Shown here piece after piece: positions 1-7,581 of a DNA stretch of 38,228 nucleotides. The position numbers were made by a program, and so were the translations under genes. Numbering within the stretch: the stretch's first letter is position 1; every line of letters begins with the position of its first letter. The notes beneath the pieces are model-generated. The model saw nothing but the letters and a program-made list of their open reading frames with translations. It made no database searches and had not been told where the DNA came from. This DNA is from Candidatus Oleimmundimicrobium americanum. Its GTDB lineage: Bacteria > Actinomycetota > Aquicultoria > UBA3085 > Oleimmundimicrobiaceae. The stretch covers positions 1 through 38,228 of the forward strand of contig DFBH01000006.1 in the NCBI GenBank assembly GCA_002366545.1, in the 5' to 3' direction.

Positions 1-143
1 TACAGAAGTTTAAGGGCACGGCCATAATTCGGATATGAATGAATTATCTTGGGGTACATTATGTTACGATAAGTAGGAAAGGGAAAGTATGATTGCAAGA
101 CCCGTCCTTTAATGTACGTAAGTTGATAAGAGTTTTTCCATCC

Positions 144-2489
144 CTATTCCTTTTCGGTCTCTTTAATGATTTCTTCGTTTACTACTACCTGGATGATGAT
201 TTTGCCTACTCCTTTCATAAGATGTGATAATAGTTCCTCCTTTTCTTCAATTTCCTCATGGTGATTATTAAGTTGAAAATATAGAATTAAAGAAATCAAA
301 TATATGCCAACCTTATACAGACGCTTCAAATGCTCTATGTTTTTATCCGTTAGTTTTCTTTTGCGAACATAGTTATGGAGAGAATCTGCGTCCATATTGA
401 TGGCAACAGCATCAACTAAGTGGTTATTGTCTCCAGAAGGGAAAACTCTGCAAATATCTTCACCGTTCCACTCGTAGTCAGAATTATCCCATGTTTTTAC
501 GTCGATTTCTTTCTTCTTTTCCCTATATACCTCAATAATCTTCGGTAGTGAATACATCTCCTTTGTATCCACATCTTTTTTTTGTCTTTTTCCCCTGGGA
601 TGGTCTATTCTTAGTATAGCTGTTAGAGCTAGCGGGCCATCTGGAGAAGATAATTCCATGTTAACTGGAATCTCATTGCCAACTGGCAATTCTTTTTTTG
701 TTTTTATTCGAACCATGATTTGGCCTTGACTTGGACCCACAACATTAACATCAAAGACCTCTTCGTCACCATTTTTTGAGGATATGCTCTTGGACCCTGT
801 TCTAATTCCTGATTTCAAGAATGTTACTTTGAATTCGCCTCTGTCCCGCGACCTTATGAGGTATTCATCTTCTACGTCAGTATCTAGTTCTAACTTGCAC
901 TCACCATTCTGAGGTATCATTTTTATGTTTCCTGGAGCTATTCTTTTGAATCTTACATATGATGGATATCGCTTTAGTCTAAAAGAAAAACCTGGTCTCT
1001 CAATTAATTTTCTAATTTTCTTCTTTGTCTTACCTGGTATTAAACCATTCAACCCTAAAAGCTTGCTGATTTCCTCGTTTTTTCGCAGCAACTTACCCAT
1101 AACTTTGTTAAGAAATTGTTCGTCTTTTGGGTTCTGAAATATCTTCTCATCCCTTCTTCTGTCATTGATCTGTTTCAAAACATCGTTATCATGTAGCTCT
1201 TTTGCTATCTCGTCCTTAAATCCCTGTGAGAGGGAACCTCCGCGCATCCGATCTCTTGAAGACATAAACAGTTCTTCTCGTGTAGAGACCGGTATCTTGG
1301 TACAGTCTATATTGATTAACAATGAACCACTAAGATAGGGTAACTTGACCGCAGAAGTTATGAATGAATTCGAAAGATGGTCATGGACTTGTCCATTGAT
1401 GGTAAATACTACAGCAAGCTTGCCTACAAACTCATTCTTATCAACGGCCTCATTAAAAACTGTGACTTCTCCGCCACATTTGATATCCTCGAAGCCTATA
1501 CTAATAGGAAATGTAGTTTCTTTTTGCTCCCTTTCGTCTATCATGATTCTTATTTTGTTTCCCAACAAAACTTTTGATGGGGTTTTTCCTTTAAATTCTC
1601 GTTTTTCATAAAGAAGAATTGGTAAAGCCGAATAATATAAATACTTGTTGAGATCCCTCCATAAATCTAGAGTAATGTTTGATGGTCTCGTCAGGTCATA
1701 GTTGTACAGTTTAATATATGTTCCCGAGCGAAACTTTCTATTATATAGTCCGAGCTCAAGTTCATCTGCAGAAAATGTGAGGATTTTACCTTCGTCATCC
1801 ACGCAATATTCATACCAAGAGTTCTTATATTGTTCTGTGGTTTTTACTTTATGCAGGCGAACCAAAGTGAACCCAAACGAATCAGGATGACCGTCCAGCA
1901 ACTTTATGTTTTTACGAGAAAGAATCAACTGGTATTTTTTGGTTCCACAATTTGGGAGAACACCAGTACCTCCCATATTGTATTTTCCTTGGACAAACTT
2001 GATTTTTAACTTGTTATCTTTATTCAAGGAAAGGAAAGTGTTCTCGAAATCGTGGGGGTGTTGGCCTTCCCCATTGTCGTAAATAACAATGTTTGGCTTT
2101 CCCCTTAATCCCACTGCTATAACTTGAATATTCTCAGCAATTTCTCTTCTTCTTCGCCCGGAGACTTCACTGAAGTCCCCATTTTTAACGCTAAAGAATT
2201 TCTCTATTGCTTCAGGAATGCTTCTAGGTGCAAGCTTACTCTCTGGATCAATTCCCATTAACTTACATTCCTTTATAAGGAGAGCATCGATTGAGTTTAT
2301 TGGTTTTTCGACTAAGGCAGGTATAGTCTGCCCTTGTTGATTATGTATCTGGCTAAAGTTACCTCTGAAACCACCGAAAGGCTTCCAGTTTTTATCATTT
2401 GATAAGACTGGTTCTTCATTGATAATCTTGCTAACTGCATTTTCATCTTCAGCTTTGGCCAACTTTAAAAAAAAGCTCTTATTGTCCAT
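144..2489 (-). CDS. GHKL (Hsp90/MutL-type) ATPase, unknown function
   Basis: This is a 781-residue protein with an N-terminal Bergerat-fold ATP site. The visible motifs are an N-box ExxxNxxDA (E61, N65, D68), a G1 box DNGEG (D138-G142) and a G2 box GKYNMGGTG (about 168-176). These are the ATP and Mg ligands of Hsp90, MutL and MORC-like proteins. The remaining 600 residues match no domain I can name; the middle is rich in beta strands and basic stretches, and there is no membrane segment or signal peptide. The ATG is preceded by a GGTGG-type ribosome site, and the gene begins 12 nt after a small upstream gene, so the two are co-transcribed. Large GHKL ATPases of this kind are often found in defence or restriction islands, but neither the sequence nor the visible neighbours prove that here. 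The ATPase fold is sure; the role is not. Confidence 0.85.
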   Translation of the reverse strand: MDNKSFFLKLAKAEDENAVSKIINEEPVLSNDKNWKPFGGFRGNFSQIHNQQGQTIPALVEKPINSIDALLIKECKLMGIDPESKLAPRSIPEAIEKFFSVKNGDFSEVSGRRRREIAENIQVIAVGLRGKPNIVIYDNGEGQHPHDFENTFLSLNKDNKLKIKFVQGKYNMGGTGVLPNCGTKKYQLILSRKNIKLLDGHPDSFGFTLVRLHKVKTTEQYKNSWYEYCVDDEGKILTFSADELELGLYNRKFRSGTYIKLYNYDLTRPSNITLDLWRDLNKYLYYSALPILLYEKREFKGKTPSKVLLGNKIRIMIDEREQKETTFPISIGFEDIKCGGEVTVFNEAVDKNEFVGKLAVVFTINGQVHDHLSNSFITSAVKLPYLSGSLLINIDCTKIPVSTREELFMSSRDRMRGGSLSQGFKDEIAKELHDNDVLKQINDRRRDEKIFQNPKDEQFLNKVMGKLLRKNEEISKLLGLNGLIPGKTKKKIRKLIERPGFSFRLKRYPSYVRFKRIAPGNIKMIPQNGECKLELDTDVEDEYLIRSRDRGEFKVTFLKSGIRTGSKSISSKNGDEEVFDVNVVGPSQGQIMVRIKTKKELPVGNEIPVNMELSSPDGPLALTAILRIDHPRGKRQKKDVDTKEMYSLPKIIEVYREKKKEIDVKTWDNSDYEWNGEDICRVFPSGDNNHLVDAVAINMDADSLHNYVRKRKLTDKNIEHLKRLYKVGIYLISLILYFQLNNHHEEIEEKEELLSHLMKGVGKIIIQVVVNEEIIKETEKE

Positions 2490-2501
2490 GGTTGTCCACC
2501 G

Positions 2502-2729
2502 TCATAATCTAAACTCCTCCTCGTTTGGACGATCAAATTTTGATTTTACTTCCCTAACTTTTCGTTCGATTGCAATGAATATCTTATCAACGTCCTCTTT
2601 CGTATAACTGTAAAGCTGGCGATTCGAACAATTTCCCAAAATTTTCAGTCTTCTTAGGATCTCATTCGTTCTACGCGTTGCCAAGCGCTTAAAACGCTCT
2701 TCATGCATTTTGTTTTTCTCCACTTCCAT
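2502..2729 (-). CDS. Small charged protein, partner of the GHKL ATPase
   Basis: This 75-residue protein is very rich in Lys, Arg and Glu, with a predicted helical first half (KMHEERFKRLATRRTNEI) and an amphipathic second half containing the phrase YSYTKEDVDKIF. It has no membrane segment. AGGAG lies just upstream of the ATG, and a strong sigma-70-type promoter lies about 50 bp further up, so this is the first gene of the unit. Its stop is 12 nt from the GHKL ATPase start, and a GAGGAG inside its last codons may help load ribosomes for the second gene. I do not recognise a named family. The size, charge and tight pairing suggest an adaptor, DNA-binding or antitoxin-like partner; that is inference only. 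Confidence 0.75.
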   Translation of the reverse strand: MEVEKNKMHEERFKRLATRRTNEILRRLKILGNCSNRQLYSYTKEDVDKIFIAIERKVREVKSKFDRPNEEEFRL

Positions 2730-2778
2730 AGTACTCCTTTCAAAATTTAGAAATTATTAATTATTTATAGATAATCTA

Positions 2779-2806
2779 ATTGTAACATATATTTTTGTTA
2801 AGTCAA
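2779..2806 (-). promoter_or_regulatory. Promoter for the small protein / GHKL ATPase pair
   Basis: Reading the minus strand, TTGACT is followed by a 16-bp spacer and TACAAT. The block is in very AT-rich DNA about 50 bp upstream of the small gene's ATG. Confidence 0.65.
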
Positions 2807-3502
2807 TTATATTTTTAATAAGTATGGTATACGTTATATACATACATTATATTACATATAGCATAAATCATTCTTAGCAATCAAGATTTGGAAGTCAAGA
2901 TTTTTTCAATGGATAAAATCCTAGTAAGGTAATCTAGCAGCAAGTAAAAAGGATGAAACGAACGAGGCAAGTCAGAATATCTTCTTGCGAATTAGGTAAA
3001 CAGCGACCCGTCTTCGACACTCCGGCGGGCAAGCATATGAGCACATTAACCTAATTTATATGCCATATCATCCCTCATTTCATTCCCCTCGGGTCGGAGC
3101 CCTCCGGGGTTGAGACCGGGATGACCCTGGAAGAACAAAGAGGAGAAACGAAGGGTCATTTTTAGGCGGGGAAATAGGTTGTTCAAAAAATAAGCCGAAG
3201 CTGTTTGAGTCAGGATTATATCCGTCTTACAATGTAGTTGGAAGTTTTGGCTTTATAAAAAAGCCAAGGGGAAGGATATAGTTTGGCCTGACGAGTTCTG
3301 CCTGGTATAGGCCCGTATCGGGCAGGTGCCTGAACAACCGTTATTTTGGAGCCGTTAAAAAATGATCGGCTGTCCAGCTCGGGAATTTCGATGAAATCTC
3401 TTTATTAATCTCAATATTTGTAGATTTCACAAAATTCCTTCGTCTTTTGGTTCGTTTTCTTGGGCACGCAAGAAAATGAAGGAAATAGTCTTCTTTCCAA
3501 AC
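2807..3502. other. Intergenic region with palindromes and possible structured RNA
   Basis: No convincing ORF lies in these roughly 700 bases. The first part is AT-rich promoter DNA. An element bounded by 8-bp inverted repeats (AATTAGGT at 2990 and ACCTAATT at 3049) encloses a GC-rich palindrome at 3007-3029 (CCCG...CGGG). A GC-rich section at 3080-3165 contains GACCCT/AGGGTC arms. A candidate structured RNA is listed separately at 3177-3339. The rest looks like plain spacer. Confidence 0.6.
3177..3339 (+). ncRNA. Candidate structured RNA, long bulged hairpin (6S-like shape)
   Basis: Nested complementary arms are visible. GGTTGTTCA (3177) pairs with TGAACAACC (3331). GTCAGG (3209) pairs with CCTGAC (3287). 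TATATCC (3217) pairs with GGATATA (3274). TTGGCTT (3247) pairs with AAGCCAA (3261) at the tip. The result is one 163-nt rod with a large central bubble whose 3' side holds its own CTGCC...GGCAG hairpin, the general shape of 6S RNA. I see no clear -10 box before it and no terminator after it, and part of the 3' side resembles a dispersed repeat near 33210. The strand is a guess. Confidence 0.3.
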
Positions 3503-3528
3503 TCAAGGTTTTATTACAAAAACCTTGA
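3503..3528. promoter_or_regulatory. Perfect inverted repeat overlapping the rplM -35 box
   Basis: TCAAGGTTTT and AAAACCTTGA form perfect 10-bp arms around a 6-nt centre. The right arm shares four bases with the TTGACT -35 hexamer. This is where a repressor would act. A role as a transcription stop for upstream RNA is a weaker alternative. Confidence 0.45.
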
Positions 3529-3553
3529 CTTAGCATAATTTTTTCATTAATAT
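3525..3553 (+). promoter_or_regulatory. Promoter of rplM-rpsI
   Basis: TTGACT, a 17-bp spacer and TAATAT lie about 75 bp upstream of the rplM ATG. Transcription would start near 3560 and give a leader of about 70 nt. Confidence 0.6.
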
Positions 3554-3570
3554 ACATAGAGTTTGTTGGG

Positions 3571-3625
3571 TATTAGTCTGGTGACTGGTATGTTTACACA
3601 TACCAATTTTTAGTTTTTATGGAGG
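3571..3625 (+). promoter_or_regulatory. rplM mRNA leader, probable L13 autoregulatory element
   Basis: Two adjacent hairpins occupy the short leader: a small GTC-TGGT-GAC loop (3576-3585), and a perfect 7-bp stem TGGTATG/CATACCA around TTTACA (3586-3605). A U-rich linker and the GGAGG ribosome site (3621) follow. An L13 leader in this position is known in Gram-positive bacteria, where L13 represses its own operon. The match here is by position and shape only. Confidence 0.45.
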
Positions 3626-3629
3626 AAAG

Positions 3630-4088
3630 ATGAGAACTTATTCGGCCAAGCCGGGGGACATAAAAAGAGCATGGCATATAATTGATGCCGAAGGGATTCC
3701 TTTAGGCAGGTTAGCTAGTGAGGTTGCCCAGTTGATTAGGGGAAAACATAAACCGATGTTTACTCCTCACATGGATACCGGGGATTACGTAATAATTATT
3801 AATGCGAAGAAGGTAAAATTAACGGGCAAAAAACTTGAGCAAAAGAAGTATTTTAGACATTCCGGCTATCCCGGTGGAGTAAAATTAATCAGTTATGATG
3901 TTCTTTTAGAGAAAAAGCCTGCTTTTGCGGTTAAGAAAGCGGTTAAGGGAATGTTGCCTCACAATAAATTGGGACGGGTTATGATAAAAAAACTAAAAGT
4001 TTATGCCGGATCGGATCATAAACATGAAGCTCAAAATCCCAAGTCCTATAAGTTAAAATATGTTGGAGGAGATGCCGGTGGTAACTAA
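3630..4088 (+). CDS. rplM: 50S ribosomal protein L13
   Basis: L13 is an early-assembly protein of the large ribosomal subunit that binds 23S rRNA. The protein has 152 residues, near the family norm of about 145. Recognisable stretches are WHIIDAEGIPLGRLAS, IRGKHKPMFTPHMDTGDYV and AVKGMLPHNKLGR. The ATG follows GGAGG by four bases. It is the first gene of the classical L13-S9 pair: its last 11 bases overlap the start of rpsI, so translation is coupled. Expression probably answers to the promoter, inverted repeat and leader hairpins just upstream. Confidence 0.98.
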   Translation: MRTYSAKPGDIKRAWHIIDAEGIPLGRLASEVAQLIRGKHKPMFTPHMDTGDYVIIINAKKVKLTGKKLEQKKYFRHSGYPGGVKLISYDVLLEKKPAFAVKKAVKGMLPHNKLGRVMIKKLKVYAGSDHKHEAQNPKSYKLKYVGGDAGGN

Positions 4089-4479
4089 TAAAAGTGTAGT
4101 TTATAGAGCAACAGGGCGAAGAAAAGAAGCGGTTGCGCGAGTGAGGCTTTTACCTGGAAAAGGAAATTTTCTTATTAATGGCAAAAACTTAAAGGATTAT
4201 TTTAGTCGGGAAACGTTGTTGGTTTTAGTGAAAAAACCTTTTGATACAACCGACACAACTGATAAATTTGATGTGATAGCCAACATAAAAGGGGGAGGGA
4301 TCTCGGGACAAGCGGGAGCTCTAAGGCATGGTATTTCCCGCGCCCTTCTTGAAGTAAATGAAGACTTCCGAAAAGATCTTAAAAAATCCGGTTTTTTAAC
4401 AAGAGACCCACGGGCTAAAGAACGAAGAAAGTATGGATTTAAAAAAGCTCGCAAGAAACCTCAGTTTTCAAAGAGGTAA
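4078..4479 (+). CDS. rpsI: 30S ribosomal protein S9
   Basis: S9 is a small-subunit protein whose C-terminal tail reaches the P-site tRNA. Family signatures are YRATGRRKEAVARVRL near the N-terminus, GGGISGQAGALRHGISRAL, and the invariant basic tail ending KKPQFSKR. Three in-frame starts exist (4060, 4072, 4078). The GGAGGA at 4065-4070 is too close to the ATG at 4072 but sits seven bases before the GTG at 4078, so I choose GTG; this gives 133 residues, the usual S9 size. The start lies inside the end of rplM. A strong terminator 67 bp after the stop ends the unit. Confidence 0.97.
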   Translation: MVTNKSVVYRATGRRKEAVARVRLLPGKGNFLINGKNLKDYFSRETLLVLVKKPFDTTDTTDKFDVIANIKGGGISGQAGALRHGISRALLEVNEDFRKDLKKSGFLTRDPRAKERRKYGFKKARKKPQFSKR

Positions 4480-4545
4480 GAAGTATTTTTATTATTTCTT
4501 ATTATCTTGCAAAAGATTTGTTGTAGAAGATATGTTAAATAAAGT

Positions 4546-4582
4546 AGGGCAGGAGATATTTTATTCCTGCCCTTTTTCTTTT
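4546..4582 (+). terminator. Rho-independent terminator after rpsI
   Basis: A perfect 9-bp stem, AGGGCAGGA/TCCTGCCCT, with a 10-nt loop is followed by a T-rich run. Confidence 0.9.
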
Positions 4583-4640
4583 ATAAGGTCAGCTGATATT
4601 GTTTTATAATTACAACGTGTTTGGTTTTAGGGGTGAGGTT

Positions 4641-5699
4641 TTGGAGTATCCTTATTTGTTCATTAATTTGGAAAAAATTGAAAGTAATTCTCGAGAGATT
4701 GTTAAGTGCTGCAAGAAAAACGGACTAAATGTTATAGGCGTAACCAAGGGGTGTCTGGGTGATCCCGCGGTAGCGAGGGCCATGCTAAATGGTGGTGTTT
4801 CTGGGATTGGAGACTCTCGAATTTTAAGTCTAAAAAAGCTACGCGAAAATGGTTTTAATAACCTTATGATGTTGAGACAACCCATGCGTGAGAAAGTGCA
4901 GGATGCGGTGAGATATTCCGATGTTTGTTTGATTTCGGATATCCAGGTTCTTCCTCTTTTATCCAAGGAAGCTGCAAAGCTGAATAAGATATATGGAATT
5001 ATCCTCATGGTTGAAACGGGGGGGCTAAGAGAAGGGATGCTCCCTGAAGATTTATTAAAAGCGGTGGACAAAGTTCTACAATTAAAAAACATAAGGTTCT
5101 TGGGGATAGGGAGCAACGCTTGTCCTTTACTTTACGAGCAAACTAAGATTAATTTTGTTCCAACTTCTAGTGACTTTCAACTTTTGACGGAGCTGGCAGA
5201 TTCAATAAAAGACAAATTTGGCATTAAGGTGGAGGTTATTTCGGGGGGAAACTCAAGTGTTTGGAAGATGGTGGAGACCGGCACTGTTCCCGATGAAATC
5301 AATCAACTACGTATCGGAGAAGCCATCTTGTTGGGCCAAGAAACAACTTCTTGCGAGAAAATAAAGGGAACTTTCCAAGACGCCTTTGTGCTTTTTGCCG
5401 AGGTTCTTGAGGTAAGAGAAAAAAAGTATCCTAAAGGCTGGCTTAAACAAGCAATAGTTGCTCTTGGCCGGCAAGATATAGGGAATGAAATATTGAAACC
5501 TTGTTTTAATGGAGAAATTTTGCGAGTTAGCGCAGATCATATGGTTATAGATATAAGCAAAGCCGACAAAGTCGTTTCTGCCGGCGATATTTTATCTTTT
5601 ATTCCCGGGTATTATGCTCTTCAGATGGCCATGACCTCGCCGTTTGTTTTAAAAGAATATGCTCAGGTTTCGTGTGATATTAGCGAACGGGCGCGATAA
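4641..5699 (+). CDS. PLP-dependent alanine/ornithine racemase family enzyme
   Basis: This is a fold-III (alanine racemase N-terminal barrel) PLP enzyme of the alanine/ornithine racemase or YhfX-like group. It shows the PLP-lysine context GVTKGCLGDP early on, then GGVSGIGDSR, ILMVETGGLREGM and the PLP-phosphate region VISGGNSSVWK. Enzymes of this group interconvert L- and D-ornithine, alanine or related amino acids; the exact substrate cannot be read here. The open frame extends back to a TTG at 4599, but that part overlaps a TATAAT. The TTG at 4641, seven bases after AGGGG, gives a family-like start (EYPYLFINLEKIE) and 352 residues. It is a separate gene from the canonical alr at 12.2 kb. It lies between the rpsI terminator and glmM. 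Confidence 0.85.
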   Translation: MEYPYLFINLEKIESNSREIVKCCKKNGLNVIGVTKGCLGDPAVARAMLNGGVSGIGDSRILSLKKLRENGFNNLMMLRQPMREKVQDAVRYSDVCLISDIQVLPLLSKEAAKLNKIYGIILMVETGGLREGMLPEDLLKAVDKVLQLKNIRFLGIGSNACPLLYEQTKINFVPTSSDFQLLTELADSIKDKFGIKVEVISGGNSSVWKMVETGTVPDEINQLRIGEAILLGQETTSCEKIKGTFQDAFVLFAEVLEVREKKYPKGWLKQAIVALGRQDIGNEILKPCFNGEILRVSADHMVIDISKADKVVSAGDILSFIPGYYALQMAMTSPFVLKEYAQVSCDISERAR

Positions 5700-5744
5700 A
5701 GGTTATAATTATAAATTATTGAGTTTACATACTTGGAGGTAATT

Positions 5745-7082
5745 TTGGGTAAATTTTTTGGCACAGATGGCGTACGCGGGGTAGCAAACAAGGAGCTTAC
5801 TGCCGAACTGGCTTTCAATATAGGACGGGCGGGAGCCTCGTTATTGGCCTCCAAAACCAAAAGAGGGAAAATTGTAATTGGAAGAGATACACGTATATCA
5901 GGAGATCTTTTAGAATCCGCTCTCATAAGTGGGATATGCTCTGTGGGAGTGGATGTTTTGAGAGTCGGGGTTATCACTACGCCTGCTATTTCTTATTTAA
6001 CCAAGAGCTACTCTGCCGATGCGGGGATTGTTATTTCGGCTTCACATAATCCCGCAGAATATAACGGAATCAAGTTTTTTGGTCCCTCCGGTTTTAAAAT
6101 TCCCGATGAAGTAGAGGATGAAATAGAGAAAAAAATGCAGCTTGATGAGTTGACGCCGAGACCAATCGGCGGCGTCGTCGGTGTGGTTAAAAATGCGATA
6201 GATGCAAAGGAGAGATACATTGAGCATGTGGTAAGCACCATTCACGGTGATCTGGATGGTTTTAAGATAGCCCTCGATTGTGCCAACGGTGCTTCTTATG
6301 AAGTTTCACCACGAATTTTGAGAGAGCTTGGAGTAGATATCTTCGCTTTAAATGTGGAGCCGGATGGCTTAAATATAAATAAAGAGTGCGGGTCCACTTG
6401 CCTCGAGGATGTTCAAGAGATTACGAAATTTCATGATGTGGATCTTGGTTTGGCCTATGACGGGGATGCTGACAGAGTTATTGCCGTTGACGAAAAAGGG
6501 AACATAGTTGACGGCGATTTTATTTTGGCCGTATGCGCAGTTTATCTTAAAAAAATGGGGCGATTACCTAAAAATACCGTTGTAACCACGGTAATGACCA
6601 ATCTGGGTTTTGATTTGGCAATGCGCAGAGAGGGGATAAACGTTGTAAAGACGGACGTCGGTGACAAATATGTTTTGCAGGAGATGTTAAAGTGTGGTAC
6701 TGTCCTCGGCGGGGAGCAGTCGGGACATATAATATTTTTAGACCACAATGCAACCGGTGACGGCATTATAACGGGTATTCAATTAATGAGTATTATTAGG
6801 GATACCGGCGAAAAACTTTCTGAACTTGCCGCTATCATGAGACGTCTTCCTCAAGTTCTCATAAATGTTGAAGTTGTCGATAAAGGCAAATTAAAAAGGA
6901 ATGAGAATATTTGGAAAGCAGTTAAGGAAGCGGATAAAAAGCTGGGAGAAAAAGGAAGAATCCTCGTACGTCCCTCTGGCACGGAGCCTTTGATTAGGGT
7001 GATGGTGGAAAGTGATACTGAAGAAAAAGCTAATGCCGTAGCGAAAAAAGTTGCCGATATAGTTGGAAAAGAGCTTGGTTAA
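5745..7082 (+). CDS. glmM: Phosphoglucosamine mutase
   Basis: GlmM converts glucosamine-6-phosphate to glucosamine-1-phosphate on the route to UDP-GlcNAc for peptidoglycan. All four landmark loops of the alpha-phosphohexomutase family are present: the phosphoserine loop ISASHNP (catalytic S100), the metal loop DGDADR, the sugar loop GEQSGH, and the phosphate loop RPSGTEPLIRVMVE near the C-terminus. The frame is open to a TTG at 5733, but that lies in the ribosome site. The TTG at 5745, five bases after GGAGG, gives the expected start GKFFGTDGVRG and 445 residues. It works directly downstream of GlmS, encoded 500 bp away; the two genes are separated by a repeat-rich spacer. Confidence 0.97.
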   Translation: MGKFFGTDGVRGVANKELTAELAFNIGRAGASLLASKTKRGKIVIGRDTRISGDLLESALISGICSVGVDVLRVGVITTPAISYLTKSYSADAGIVISASHNPAEYNGIKFFGPSGFKIPDEVEDEIEKKMQLDELTPRPIGGVVGVVKNAIDAKERYIEHVVSTIHGDLDGFKIALDCANGASYEVSPRILRELGVDIFALNVEPDGLNINKECGSTCLEDVQEITKFHDVDLGLAYDGDADRVIAVDEKGNIVDGDFILAVCAVYLKKMGRLPKNTVVTTVMTNLGFDLAMRREGINVVKTDVGDKYVLQEMLKCGTVLGGEQSGHIIFLDHNATGDGIITGIQLMSIIRDTGEKLSELAAIMRRLPQVLINVEVVDKGKLKRNENIWKAVKEADKKLGEKGRILVRPSGTEPLIRVMVESDTEEKANAVAKKVADIVGKELG

Positions 7083-7581
7083 AGTAGATGGAAAATTGAA
7101 AGGGTATGGGGTAACGGGTAAAGTTCAGCCCTCAGCTGCCAGCTATCAGCCTCCAGGGAAAAATATGAGTAGAGAAAAAGAAGGGTAGAGGGTAAGGAGT
7201 AAGAAAGTAGAAATTGGTGGAGATTAAATAGAAATTAGGCGGTAATTAAATAGAGATTAAGTTAAAATTTCAAGTTAATTACAATTAATTTCAATGAATC
7301 ACCATAAATTACAATTGTATTACAACAAATTTCAATTAGTTACAATGAATTTTAATATCAGCACTCAGTAAAAATTAAGTAGAGAGATTAGGTAGAGATT
7401 GATAAAAAGGTAAAGAGTAAAGGGCAACGGGTAAATTTAAAAGTTGAAAGTTGAAGGATATGAGCATAGAGCATTGAAAACCAACAAGCCAACTTCCGAT
7501 TCTCACTTTTTTCTATATGCTCTGCGCCTTGTTTTAGTAACCGGTTGGGGAAATTAGCTAATTTTTGGGAGGAAAAATTTA
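7083..7581. other. Repeat-rich spacer between glmM and glmS
   Basis: No gene is visible. After glmM there is GGGTAA-type low-complexity sequence and a run resembling 'CAGCTGCCAGCTATCAGCCTCC'-like words (7128-7155). A degenerate tract built on ATTACAAT/ATTTCAAT follows at 7265-7353, then more purine-rich filler, then the glmS ribosome site GGGAGG at 7568. The spacer does not contain the conserved core of a glmS ribozyme that I could recognise. Confidence 0.6.
7265..7353. repeat. Degenerate tandem repeat, about 10-bp period
   Basis: Units such as AATTACAATT, AATTTCAATG, AATTACAATT, ATTACAACAA, ATTTCAATTA and GTTACAATGA follow one another with drift. The sequence has almost no GC and no coding potential. 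Confidence 0.55.

Noticed and set aside
1..143. Gene or RNA at the left edge
   Set aside because: No open frame, ribosome site or convincing hairpin; probably spacer after the GHKL ATPase gene.
1345..1611. Plus-strand open frames within the GHKL gene and similar antisense frames in other genes
   Set aside because: They are shadows of longer genes with recognised domains on the other strand and lack ribosome sites.
4060..4077. Longer N-terminus of S9 from ATG 4060 or ATG 4072
   Set aside because: The GGAGGA ribosome site lies between these codons and is correctly spaced only for GTG 4078, which also gives the usual S9 length.
7500..7581. glmS ribozyme before glmS
   Set aside because: The conserved ribozyme core was not found; only a normal GGGAGG ribosome site and repeat-like spacer are present.
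7083..7581. CRISPR array in the repeat-rich spacers
   Set aside because: The repeats are drifting low-complexity words without fixed repeat length or unique spacers, and no cas gene is present.
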